Shown here: one piece after another, positions 22,846-30,134 of the stretch
Layout: each line of letters opens with the position of its first letter
How positions within the stretch are numbered: the stretch's first letter is position 1
From: Actinopolymorpha rutila
GTDB lineage: Bacteria; Actinomycetota; Actinomycetes; Propionibacteriales; Actinopolymorphaceae
Assembly (NCBI RefSeq): GCF_013407855.1
Contig: NZ_JACBZH010000001.1
Coordinates: 5,022,001 to 5,086,000, forward strand
DNA length: 64,000 nucleotides
Direction: 5' to 3'
The notes under the pieces: model-generated
What the model saw: only the letters and a program-made list of their open reading frames with translations
Database searches by the model: none
Told to the model about the DNA's origin: nothing
Translations under genes and position numbers: made by a program

Positions 22846-25233
22846 TCACCGCCCGGTGGGCCAGCCGTCCGGGCGGGCCGTGTCGAGGATCCGCTGAACG
22901 AGGTCCACGTCGGCGCGAAGATGGTCCCGCACCGGTGCCGGCCCGTCCACGCCGGCCACCGCGTGCCGCACCACGGCGAGGTGACGAGCGGCCACCGGCA
23001 ACTGGTGGGCGGTGAGGTCACGGCGCAGCTGGGTGAGGGTCGCGACGAGCCGATCCTGGTCACCCTGGAGCGCGGCGGCGTAGACCCCGTCGACCCGGCG
23101 CAGCATGTCCGCGACCTCCGCCGCGGCACCTCCCACCGGATCGGCCTGCGGGTCGAACGCCTTCCGCCGGTAGACCGACCGGGCCAGCGCGGCCTGGTGC
23201 TCGGCGTCCAGGGAGTGCCAGACGAAGTGGGCCTGCCCGGTCGCACCCGCCTCCCGGGCGGCGACCACCTGCCAGACACTTGCTTCCGCGGGCGCGGCCA
23301 GGAACGACGGCGCGATCCCGATCGAGGTGAAGGCGTTGGTACCGACCTGCGTCACGAAGTCGGCAGACCTGTCGTGTACGTCGCCGGTGCCTACGGAGTA
23401 CACCTCCGGTACGACGACGTCCAGCAACCTCGCCCGCACCCAGGACGCGAAGTCCTGGTGGAACTTCGCGACGTCGGCGGCGTTGTCGGTCGTCTCCAGC
23501 GCCGAGGAGAGGATGGTGCCCTTCGGCAGCGCGGCCCGCGCTTCCCGGACGAAGGTCGTGACCTGCTCTGTCTGCCAGTCCAGCCAGGTCTGGTAGAGCG
23601 TGTCACCAGGGTGCAGCTGTGCCGGGTCGGCGCCGTAGCGCTCCTCGAACCGGGCGCGGGCCAGGTCGTTGTAGGACGACACCTGGTCGGAGGTCGAGCC
23701 CTGGGAGGGATAGCGGATGTAGTCCAGTTGGACGCCCGGCACGTCGTACCTGCTCGCAGCCTCGGTGAACACCCGCAACAGCCACGCCCGCGCGGCCGGG
23801 ATCGCCGGGTCGAGGAAGTAGTAGCCCGGCTCGGTGGTACTGACCACTCGGCCCGCCCGGTCCTTCACCAGCCACTCGGGATGGTCGCGCACGACCGGAC
23901 CGGCCCCCGCGTCGCCACCGGAGAAGCCGATGAAGAAGCTGTGCACCCACAGGTGAAGGTGGACGCCGTGGCGGTCCGCTGCCGCGACGTAGGCCACCAG
24001 CGGGTCCCAGCCCGCGAACGCGGGATTCTGGTCCGTGAAGGCGCTCGGGTAGATCGTCTGGCCGCCCCAGAAGGTCTCCAGATACAGCTGGTTGAAGCCG
24101 GCCGAAGCCATCGCCGCGACGGTCGCGTCGACGGCTGCCGGACTGGTCTCGGTCGGCCGGTGCCAGACGGCCCTCGCCTCCACCGCGTCGGACTCCGCGG
24201 TGAGCTCTCCGGCCTGTACGGCGGTCGTCGCGGCCTGGTCCGCGGTCTCGATCGCGCCCCGGTCGTCACCGGCCTCGTGCTTGTCGCCGGCCTGGGTGAG
24301 CTGACCGCGCGCCTGCGCCAGCGTGCCGGTGGCCCGGTCGAGCGGTGCGTCGGCGAAGGATGCCCGCGCGGCGTCGATCCGGTCCTGGGCGGCGTCGACG
24401 GCGAGTTGCCCGGCGTAGAGGTACGACATGGCGTCGATGGTCGCCGACAGGGTGGCACCCGCGGTGTCGTCCGACAGCGTGAGCAGCGTTCCCGGAATGA
24501 CGTTCTGCTGGATCCAGGCGAGCATCGTGCCGTGCCCGGACAGGACGATCCCGTTGGCGGGGATGGTGGAGTTGTTGCCACCGACGGCGGTGACGCGGTA
24601 GCCGGAGCCCGCGCGTTCGGCAACCGCCTCGACGCCGTACTGGTTGGTTCCGGTGGTCGCCTCGGAGTACGCCGGGGTGTAGACCACCAGCTCGTCGGGC
24701 CCGCGCCCGCCTGGGAACTCCCACGGCGGCGCGGGGTCGACCTTGGTGACCGTGGTGGTGTCCGTGTGGCTGGTGGCCATGATGGCGTCCTTGCGGAGCT
24801 CGATCCGCATGCCGACGCGCAGGTGGGCACCCATCCAGGTCGCGGCCTGCCCGTGGCCTGACAGGGTGTCCCCGCCGGCAGGGACCGGGGCGTCTCCGCC
24901 GATGCCGGGGGCGGTGAGCTTGGTGATGACGCCGCCGTCGACCACCGCTTCGGCACCCCACTGGTTCTGCCGGGTCGACTCGCCCCACGCCGGCGTGTAG
25001 ACGAGGAGCTGGTCGGCCCCGCGGGTGCGGTCGTATCCCGACACTGCGAGATAGCTGCCGTCCGGTGTCACCACGAAGTCGCCACGCAGCCCACTCGCGT
25101 ACGCCGGTGACGCCGGCCCCGCGGCGAGCCCGGTGAACAGGCACACCACCGCGAGCAGGGCCACGAGCAACGCTGTTCGGGAATGCCGCGTGAGCCACAT
25201 AGGGCAGGCGGGGAACATCGGTCGTGGCCACAT
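22846..25233 (-). CDS. Secreted GHL10-type glycoside hydrolase with duplicated N-terminal module
   Basis: A 795-residue exported protein. Start at 25233 is preferred because GAGGAG lies 7 bases before it; ATGs at 25218 and 25200 are alternatives. A signal peptide runs to about residue 45 (LLVALLAVVCLFTGLAAGPASPAYA split after the basic MWLTRHSR). Two similar beta modules follow (about 55-150 and 155-260), each with a VYTPA start and an LSGHG mid-motif. A helical linker (about 265-345) leads to the catalytic GHL10/DUF187 TIM barrel (about 350-650: ARAVWHRP, GFNQLYLETFWGG, VPGVQLDYIRYPS). The tail is helical. Likely acts outside the cell on a glycan of unknown type. Confidence 0.82.
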   Translation of the reverse strand: MWPRPMFPACPMWLTRHSRTALLVALLAVVCLFTGLAAGPASPAYASGLRGDFVVTPDGSYLAVSGYDRTRGADQLLVYTPAWGESTRQNQWGAEAVVDGGVITKLTAPGIGGDAPVPAGGDTLSGHGQAATWMGAHLRVGMRIELRKDAIMATSHTDTTTVTKVDPAPPWEFPGGRGPDELVVYTPAYSEATTGTNQYGVEAVAERAGSGYRVTAVGGNNSTIPANGIVLSGHGTMLAWIQQNVIPGTLLTLSDDTAGATLSATIDAMSYLYAGQLAVDAAQDRIDAARASFADAPLDRATGTLAQARGQLTQAGDKHEAGDDRGAIETADQAATTAVQAGELTAESDAVEARAVWHRPTETSPAAVDATVAAMASAGFNQLYLETFWGGQTIYPSAFTDQNPAFAGWDPLVAYVAAADRHGVHLHLWVHSFFIGFSGGDAGAGPVVRDHPEWLVKDRAGRVVSTTEPGYYFLDPAIPAARAWLLRVFTEAASRYDVPGVQLDYIRYPSQGSTSDQVSSYNDLARARFEERYGADPAQLHPGDTLYQTWLDWQTEQVTTFVREARAALPKGTILSSALETTDNAADVAKFHQDFASWVRARLLDVVVPEVYSVGTGDVHDRSADFVTQVGTNAFTSIGIAPSFLAAPAEASVWQVVAAREAGATGQAHFVWHSLDAEHQAALARSVYRRKAFDPQADPVGGAAAEVADMLRRVDGVYAAALQGDQDRLVATLTQLRRDLTAHQLPVAARHLAVVRHAVAGVDGPAPVRDHLRADVDLVQRILDTARPDGWPTGR

Positions 25234-25403
25234 GCGGGGCTCCTCGAGGCGTACGAACCCGATGAATGGTGAGTACCAATGCGTGTTCGCGATCAGGATG
25301 GACGCTCCACCCACGGCGGCCAAGCCCGATGTCCGGCTTCAGCCCGTAGAGGTGGCGGATGGCTGGTTGACCGCGACGATCCCCTGGCACCATCGTTGGC
25401 ACG

Positions 25404-26933
25404 GTGCCCGCACAACCCAACGACCACCACGCGCCGCACTTCCACGTGCGCTCGGTGGATGGCTACGTCAACGACCCGAACGGCCCGGTCCACTACCGGG
25501 GCGCCTTCCACCTCTACTTCCAGCAGGTCTTCGACACTCCCCGCACCGGGCCCGTGCACTGGGGCCATGCGACCAGCACCGACCTGGTGACCTGGACGCT
25601 GCACCAGCCCGCGCTCGCGCCCTCCCCCGGCACGCCGGACGAGGACGGGTGCTGGTCGGGCAACACCGTGGCGGCGGACGACCGGCTGTACGCGTTCTAC
25701 TCCGCGTTCGACCCGGCGAACCCGTTCCAGCCCGTACGACGGGCCGAGTCGGCGGACGGGTTCGAGTTCACCGGTTCGGTCCCGATGGTCGATCCGCCGG
25801 ACGCCTCGGAGTCGCCGGTGCAGTTCCGGGACCCGTTCGTGTGGTGGCACCACGGCCGGTGGTGCATGATCGTCGGCGCCGGGCTCGCCGGAGCTGGCGC
25901 AGACGGTGCTGACGGTGCTGACGGCGGCGCGCTCGGCCAGGCGCGGCTGTACGAGTCGAGTGACCTGGCGCGGTGGACCTACGTCGGGCCGTTCGCGAGC
26001 CGGCGGCGTACCGACGAGGGCACCGGCCACGACACCGGGATGATGTGGGAGTGCCCGCAGTACGCCGCGCTCGGCGAGTGGGGCGTACTCCTCGTCGGCG
26101 CGTACGACCATTCGATGGGCATCACCCACGTGCTCTCGCTCACCGGCCGCGACCAGGCCGACCGGCTCGCCGACCCGGGGCCGGCGGGGCGCGCCGACCA
26201 GGGCCCGAACTTCTACGCGCCGTCGGTGATGCGCGACCCGAGTGGCCGGGTGCTGGTGTGGGGCTGGGTCACCGAGGGCCGCGAGACCGCCGCCTCGGTC
26301 GAGGCCGACTGGTCCGGGATGCTCACCCTGCCCCGGGTCCTCACTGTCACCGACGCGGGTGAACCCCGCTGGCATCCGCCGGCCGAGCTCGCCGCGCTCC
26401 GCGACGGCGCGATCGCCTCCGTCGAGGGCCCACTGGAAGCCGGGTCCTCCGTGGACGTGGCGGACGTGCCCGCGCAGTTCGAGCTGGACCTCGCGCTCAC
26501 CGCTTCCGGCGCCGACCGCGAACCCACACGGGTGCGACTGTTCGCCTCCGGCGCGGAGGACACGGGCGAGGCCGAGCACCTGGACCTGCTCGTCGACTGG
26601 CGGGCCGGAACGCTGGCCGTCGACCGGGACGCGGCGAGCCGGGACCCGAGGTCGCACCGGGGCACCTTCACCATCACCGATGCGGTGACCAGCGCGACCA
26701 GCGCGACCAGCGCGACCGGCGGGGACGCTGGGGACGCCGAGGACCGGGTGAGCGTGCAGCTTCGCCTGCTGGTGGACGGGTCGGTGGCCGAACTGTTCGC
26801 GGCCGGCCAGGTGCTCACCTGCCGCCTGTACCCGCAGTCGCCGCCGCCGTGGACACTGCGGGTCACGCCTGGGGCGGGCGGTCCGGTCGACGGACGCGTC
26901 ACGGTGTGGCGCCTGCGCAGAGCGGTGCGGTGA
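25404..26933 (+). CDS. Glycoside hydrolase family 32 (beta-fructofuranosidase/levanase type)
   Basis: A 509-residue enzyme that releases fructose from sucrose or fructans. Catalytic residues are clear: nucleophile Asp24 in YVNDPNG, FRDP (141-144) for the transition-state Asp, and acid/base Glu216 in WECP. Five-bladed propeller to about residue 330, then the C-terminal beta-sandwich. No signal peptide, so probably cytoplasmic, acting on imported oligosaccharide. An Ala/Gly/Asp insertion (about 155-170) and a short repeat SATSATSAT near 432 are low-complexity. Starts at GTG 25404 without an obvious ribosome binding site. Its stop overlaps the next start by 4 bases. Confidence 0.88.
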   Translation: MPAQPNDHHAPHFHVRSVDGYVNDPNGPVHYRGAFHLYFQQVFDTPRTGPVHWGHATSTDLVTWTLHQPALAPSPGTPDEDGCWSGNTVAADDRLYAFYSAFDPANPFQPVRRAESADGFEFTGSVPMVDPPDASESPVQFRDPFVWWHHGRWCMIVGAGLAGAGADGADGADGGALGQARLYESSDLARWTYVGPFASRRRTDEGTGHDTGMMWECPQYAALGEWGVLLVGAYDHSMGITHVLSLTGRDQADRLADPGPAGRADQGPNFYAPSVMRDPSGRVLVWGWVTEGRETAASVEADWSGMLTLPRVLTVTDAGEPRWHPPAELAALRDGAIASVEGPLEAGSSVDVADVPAQFELDLALTASGADREPTRVRLFASGAEDTGEAEHLDLLVDWRAGTLAVDRDAASRDPRSHRGTFTITDAVTSATSATSATGGDAGDAEDRVSVQLRLLVDGSVAELFAAGQVLTCRLYPQSPPPWTLRVTPGAGGPVDGRVTVWRLRRAVR

Positions 26934-27583
26934 CGTACGCAGAGCTGCTGGCCGAGGCAGGCACGCTTGCCTCCCCCGGCCGGCGGCGCGTCCTCGGCAT
27001 CGTCGGGGCGCCCGGCGCCGGGAAGTCCACCCTGGCCGAACGCCTGGTCGCAGACCTCGCACCGGCCGCGGTGTACGTACCCATGGACGGCTTCCACCTC
27101 GCCCAGGCCGAACTCGAGCGGCTCGGACGCGCCGACCGCAAGGGCGCGCCGGACACCTTCGACGCCGCGGGGTACCTCGCCCTGCTGCGGCGGCTGCGGG
27201 ACCCGGGCGAAGGCACGGTCTACGCACCGGCGTTCTCCCGCGTCCTGGAGGAACCGGTGGCCGGCTCGCTGCCGGTGGCTCCGGACACCCCGTTGGTCGT
27301 GACCGAGGGCAACTACCTCTTGCTCGCCGACGAGCCCTGGCGACAGGTGCGCGTGCTGCTGGACACGTGCTGGTTCGTGGTCACCGAGCACGACGTCCGG
27401 ATGGACCGGCTGCTCCGCCGGCACCAGGAGTTCGGCAGATCGCCGGCGATGGCGCAGGCGTTCGCGACCGGCTCCGACCAGCGCAACGCCGACCTGGTGG
27501 CGGCCGGGATCGCCCGCGCGGACCGGGTGGTCGACGTCACCGCGTGGGACCTTCGCCCGCGCGTTGCCGGCGGCTCGGCCTGA
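26930..27583 (+). CDS. Uridine-kinase-like P-loop kinase, coupled to GH32
   Basis: A 217-residue P-loop kinase of the uridine/pantothenate kinase fold. Walker A is GAPGAGKST (26-34), followed by VYVPMDGFHLAQAELERLG, where the DGFH acid is the usual catalytic base, and VVTEGNYLLL for Walker B. GTG at 26930 overlaps the GH32 stop by 4 bases, so the two proteins are made together. FrcK-like kinases of this fold occur in fructose uptake operons, so a sugar (fructose) kinase role is the best inference; a nucleoside substrate is the alternative. Overlaps the convergent MFS gene by 47 bases at its 3' end. Confidence 0.75.
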   Translation: MTYAELLAEAGTLASPGRRRVLGIVGAPGAGKSTLAERLVADLAPAAVYVPMDGFHLAQAELERLGRADRKGAPDTFDAAGYLALLRRLRDPGEGTVYAPAFSRVLEEPVAGSLPVAPDTPLVVTEGNYLLLADEPWRQVRVLLDTCWFVVTEHDVRMDRLLRRHQEFGRSPAMAQAFATGSDQRNADLVAAGIARADRVVDVTAWDLRPRVAGGSA

Positions 27584-28778
27584 CCCGTCCCGGGTCGCAC
27601 GTCCGCCGCCCGCGTACGACATCCGCCGTCACGTACGCCGCGCACAACGCCACCAGGAGACCGTCGGCGACGAACAGCCAGCCCATCGGCAGCCACACCG
27701 AGCCGACTCCGAACGCGGCGAACACCGCCAGCGCGGCTCCCTCGGACAGCACGCCGGACAGCGACGTCACGGTGGCCCGGGCCGGCCCGCTGATCGCGTG
27801 CTGGAGCCGCGCGTCGAGCAGCAGCCTGGCCAGGTGGAAGGCGCCGATGCCGACCCCGATCGCGACCACGCCGATCGTGGACGTGGCGGCCGCCCCGGCA
27901 CCGACGAGGAAGCCCGCGACGGCCAGCGCGACGGGCGCGACAGCGTACCGCCACCGCCGGGCGGCGACCAGCAGCGCCGCCACCACCATGGCCAGCCCGG
28001 GCACCACCATCAGCAGCGGGACGTACGGGTCGGGGACGCCGACCGCCCGGGCCAGCAGCGGGAGGTACTCGTCGAAGGCGACCAGCCCGGGCAGCAGACC
28101 GGTCAGCAACGTGAGCCGGCGTACGGTCGGGTCGCGGACCGCCTCGGCCACGCCCGCCCGCAACGTCGTGACGTACGCGCGTAACCCGGTCGGCTCGGAC
28201 TCGGCGCCGGTACGGGGTACGTCGGGGAACGCCAGCGCCACCGGCACCTGCGCCAGCCCCATCGCCACCGAGGCCCACCCCACCACCTGGTAGCCGCCGA
28301 GCGCGAAGATCGGGGCGGCCAGCGCGGTCGCGACCAGTCCGGCAGTCCCCTCGGCGGCCGCGGCCCGGCCGAGCAACCGGTCGTAGGTGGACGCGGCGCC
28401 GACCGCGGCGAGTTCGTCGTACACCAGTGCCTGCAGCGTGCCGGACTTGAGCGCGCCCTGCGCGGACCACAGCACGAAGCCGACCGCGAAGGCCGGAAAC
28501 GACGGCAGACAGACCCACAGGACGAACCCGGCGGCCCGCAGCACCGCTCCGACGGCGAGCAGGTGGCGTCGCGACAGCCGGTCGGCGAGGACGCCGGAGG
28601 GCACCTCGAGGACGAACGCGGCACCTGCCCACAGGCTGAGCAGGACAGATATCTCGCTGGTGGACAGCCCGCTGTCGGCGAACAGCAGGGTGTACAGCGG
28701 GTACAGGAAGATCGCGTCGTCCAGCCCGGAGAAGACGACGAACAGCCGGCCGATCCGGCGAGCGCGATCGGCCGGCAG
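27537..28778 (-). CDS. MFS transporter, start codon unresolved
   Basis: A major facilitator with 12 expected helices. Reading the frame shows a normal first helix and loop (RIGRLFVVFSGLDDAIFLYP, then LSTSEISVLLSLWAGAAFVL and EVPSGVLADRLSRR, the classic MFS loop 2-3 motif). However between an in-frame TGA at 28821-28823 and the GTG at 28604 there is no ATG, GTG or TTG. Starting at 28604 would delete helices 1 and 2. I give the CTG at 28778 as boundary; a frameshift near 28780-28800 is equally possible. Substrate unknown. The last 47 bases overlap the convergent kinase. Confidence 0.65.
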   Translation of the reverse strand: MPADRARRIGRLFVVFSGLDDAIFLYPLYTLLFADSGLSTSEISVLLSLWAGAAFVLEVPSGVLADRLSRRHLLAVGAVLRAAGFVLWVCLPSFPAFAVGFVLWSAQGALKSGTLQALVYDELAAVGAASTYDRLLGRAAAAEGTAGLVATALAAPIFALGGYQVVGWASVAMGLAQVPVALAFPDVPRTGAESEPTGLRAYVTTLRAGVAEAVRDPTVRRLTLLTGLLPGLVAFDEYLPLLARAVGVPDPYVPLLMVVPGLAMVVAALLVAARRWRYAVAPVALAVAGFLVGAGAAATSTIGVVAIGVGIGAFHLARLLLDARLQHAISGPARATVTSLSGVLSEGAALAVFAAFGVGSVWLPMGWLFVADGLLVALCAAYVTADVVRGRRTCDPGRVRPSRRQRAGEGPTR

Positions 28779-28911
28779 GTCAGCGTGCCCCGCCGCGCGG
28801 CGGCGGGACCGGCTGGAAGCTCAACGAGGCCAGTTCATGGGGAGATCCTAGGCTCGGTCACGCGTTGACGGGGCTGGGCGGCGCCGGAGTGGTCACGTAC
28901 GCCGGGTCTGC

Positions 28912-29919
28912 TCACCGCCGGTGCCAGGCGGCGAGGACGTCGGCCTCCTCCGCCGCGGTCAGCCCGGCGTGCAGGTCGGCCGGGTCGGTCTTGTCGCGGC
29001 CGCTCTCCCGGGCCCAGGCCAGAGTGTCGCGTGCGGTCTGGGCGAGGTCGCGGACCGCCAGCCCGGCGGCCAGCGTCGCGCTGACGTCGTGGTCGAGCAT
29101 TCCGGCGTACTCCGGGAGCGGCAGCCAGGCCGGCAGTGACCGCGGCCCCGCCCACGGGTTGACCTCCTGCGCCTCGAGGAACTCCTGGTCCACCCAGGTC
29201 AGCTTCGGCTCGGCGCCCACCCCGGCCGCGACCCGGTCCAGGAGCTCACCGCGCCCCACGGCCGGCCCGGTGGCGTCGAAGACGCCCACCACACCGGTCT
29301 CCGCGGACCGGACGATCCAGGCCGCGAGGTCGCGTACGTCGACGACCTGCACCGGCTCCTCGGGGGCACCAGGTGCGAGCACCTCGCCGCCGCGCGCCAG
29401 CCGAACCGGCCAGTAGGTGAACCGGTCGCTGCCGTCACCCGGACCGACGATCAGCCCGGCGCGCACCACGTTGGCCCGGTCGCCGAGCGCGGCGAGCACC
29501 GCCTGCTCGCAGGAGACCTTCGCCGGTCCGTAGTTCTCCACGTCGCGCTCGTCGGCGTCCGCGGACAGCGGGGCGTGCACGGGCCCGGTGTGCGGGTTCT
29601 GCCCCGGCGTGGAGTTGTCGCTGTAGACGCTGATCGAGGAGACGAACGTCCAGTGGCGTACGCCGTCTGCGAGCGTGTCCACCGCCTGGCGGACCTGACT
29701 GGGCAGGCGGGCGACGTCGACCACCGCGTCGAACTCTCTGCCGGCCAGCGGGGCCAGCCCGTCCGGGTCGTCGCGGTCGACGCGGACGAACGTCGTTCCG
29801 GCCGGCGGCTCACCGCTGCTGCCGCGGGCCGCGCAGGTGACCTCGTGGCCACGCTCCACCGCCTCGGCGGCCACCGCTGCGGACAGGAACACCGTTCCGC
29901 CCAGGACCAGGATCCGCAT
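28912..29919 (-). CDS. NAD-dependent epimerase/dehydratase family reductase
   Basis: A 335-residue extended-SDR protein. N-terminal Rossmann motif ILVLGGTVFLSAAVA (3-17, GGTxFLS variant seen in actinobacterial 'NAD-dependent epimerase' reductases), VVDVARLP, FVSSISVYSDN with the catalytic Ser/Tyr region, and NYGPAKVSCE carrying the YxxxK equivalent. Could act on a nucleotide sugar or a small carbonyl; the sequence does not decide. Minus-strand gene, separated by 215 bases from the PIG-L gene upstream, with a strong hairpin in that gap. Confidence 0.8.
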   Translation of the reverse strand: MRILVLGGTVFLSAAVAAEAVERGHEVTCAARGSSGEPPAGTTFVRVDRDDPDGLAPLAGREFDAVVDVARLPSQVRQAVDTLADGVRHWTFVSSISVYSDNSTPGQNPHTGPVHAPLSADADERDVENYGPAKVSCEQAVLAALGDRANVVRAGLIVGPGDGSDRFTYWPVRLARGGEVLAPGAPEEPVQVVDVRDLAAWIVRSAETGVVGVFDATGPAVGRGELLDRVAAGVGAEPKLTWVDQEFLEAQEVNPWAGPRSLPAWLPLPEYAGMLDHDVSATLAAGLAVRDLAQTARDTLAWARESGRDKTDPADLHAGLTAAEEADVLAAWHRR

Positions 29920-30031
29920 CGGGCCACCTCCTCGTCGCTCCGCGTCATCCGGTCGGGCCGGTCCCAGCGCCGGTCCGCACAGCCGCGGATCCGGGAAGCC
30001 TGGCCGACACCACGGTGGGAGCGCCAGCCGA

Positions 30032-30068
30032 TTCCGCCGACGGCGATCGCGCTACGCCGTCGGCGGAA
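30032..30068 (-). terminator. Perfect 14-bp hairpin after the PIG-L gene
   Basis: TTCCGCCGACGGCG (30032-30045) and CGCCGTCGGCGGAA (30055-30068) are exact complements with a 9-base loop, 66 bases past the PIG-L stop and before the reductase gene on the same strand. Confidence 0.7.
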
Positions 30069-30134
30069 CCAGTTGCGATATCGGTTGCGGATCGGTTGCG
30101 AACCCTCGCGGAGCCGTTCCGCCCCCGAACCGGG

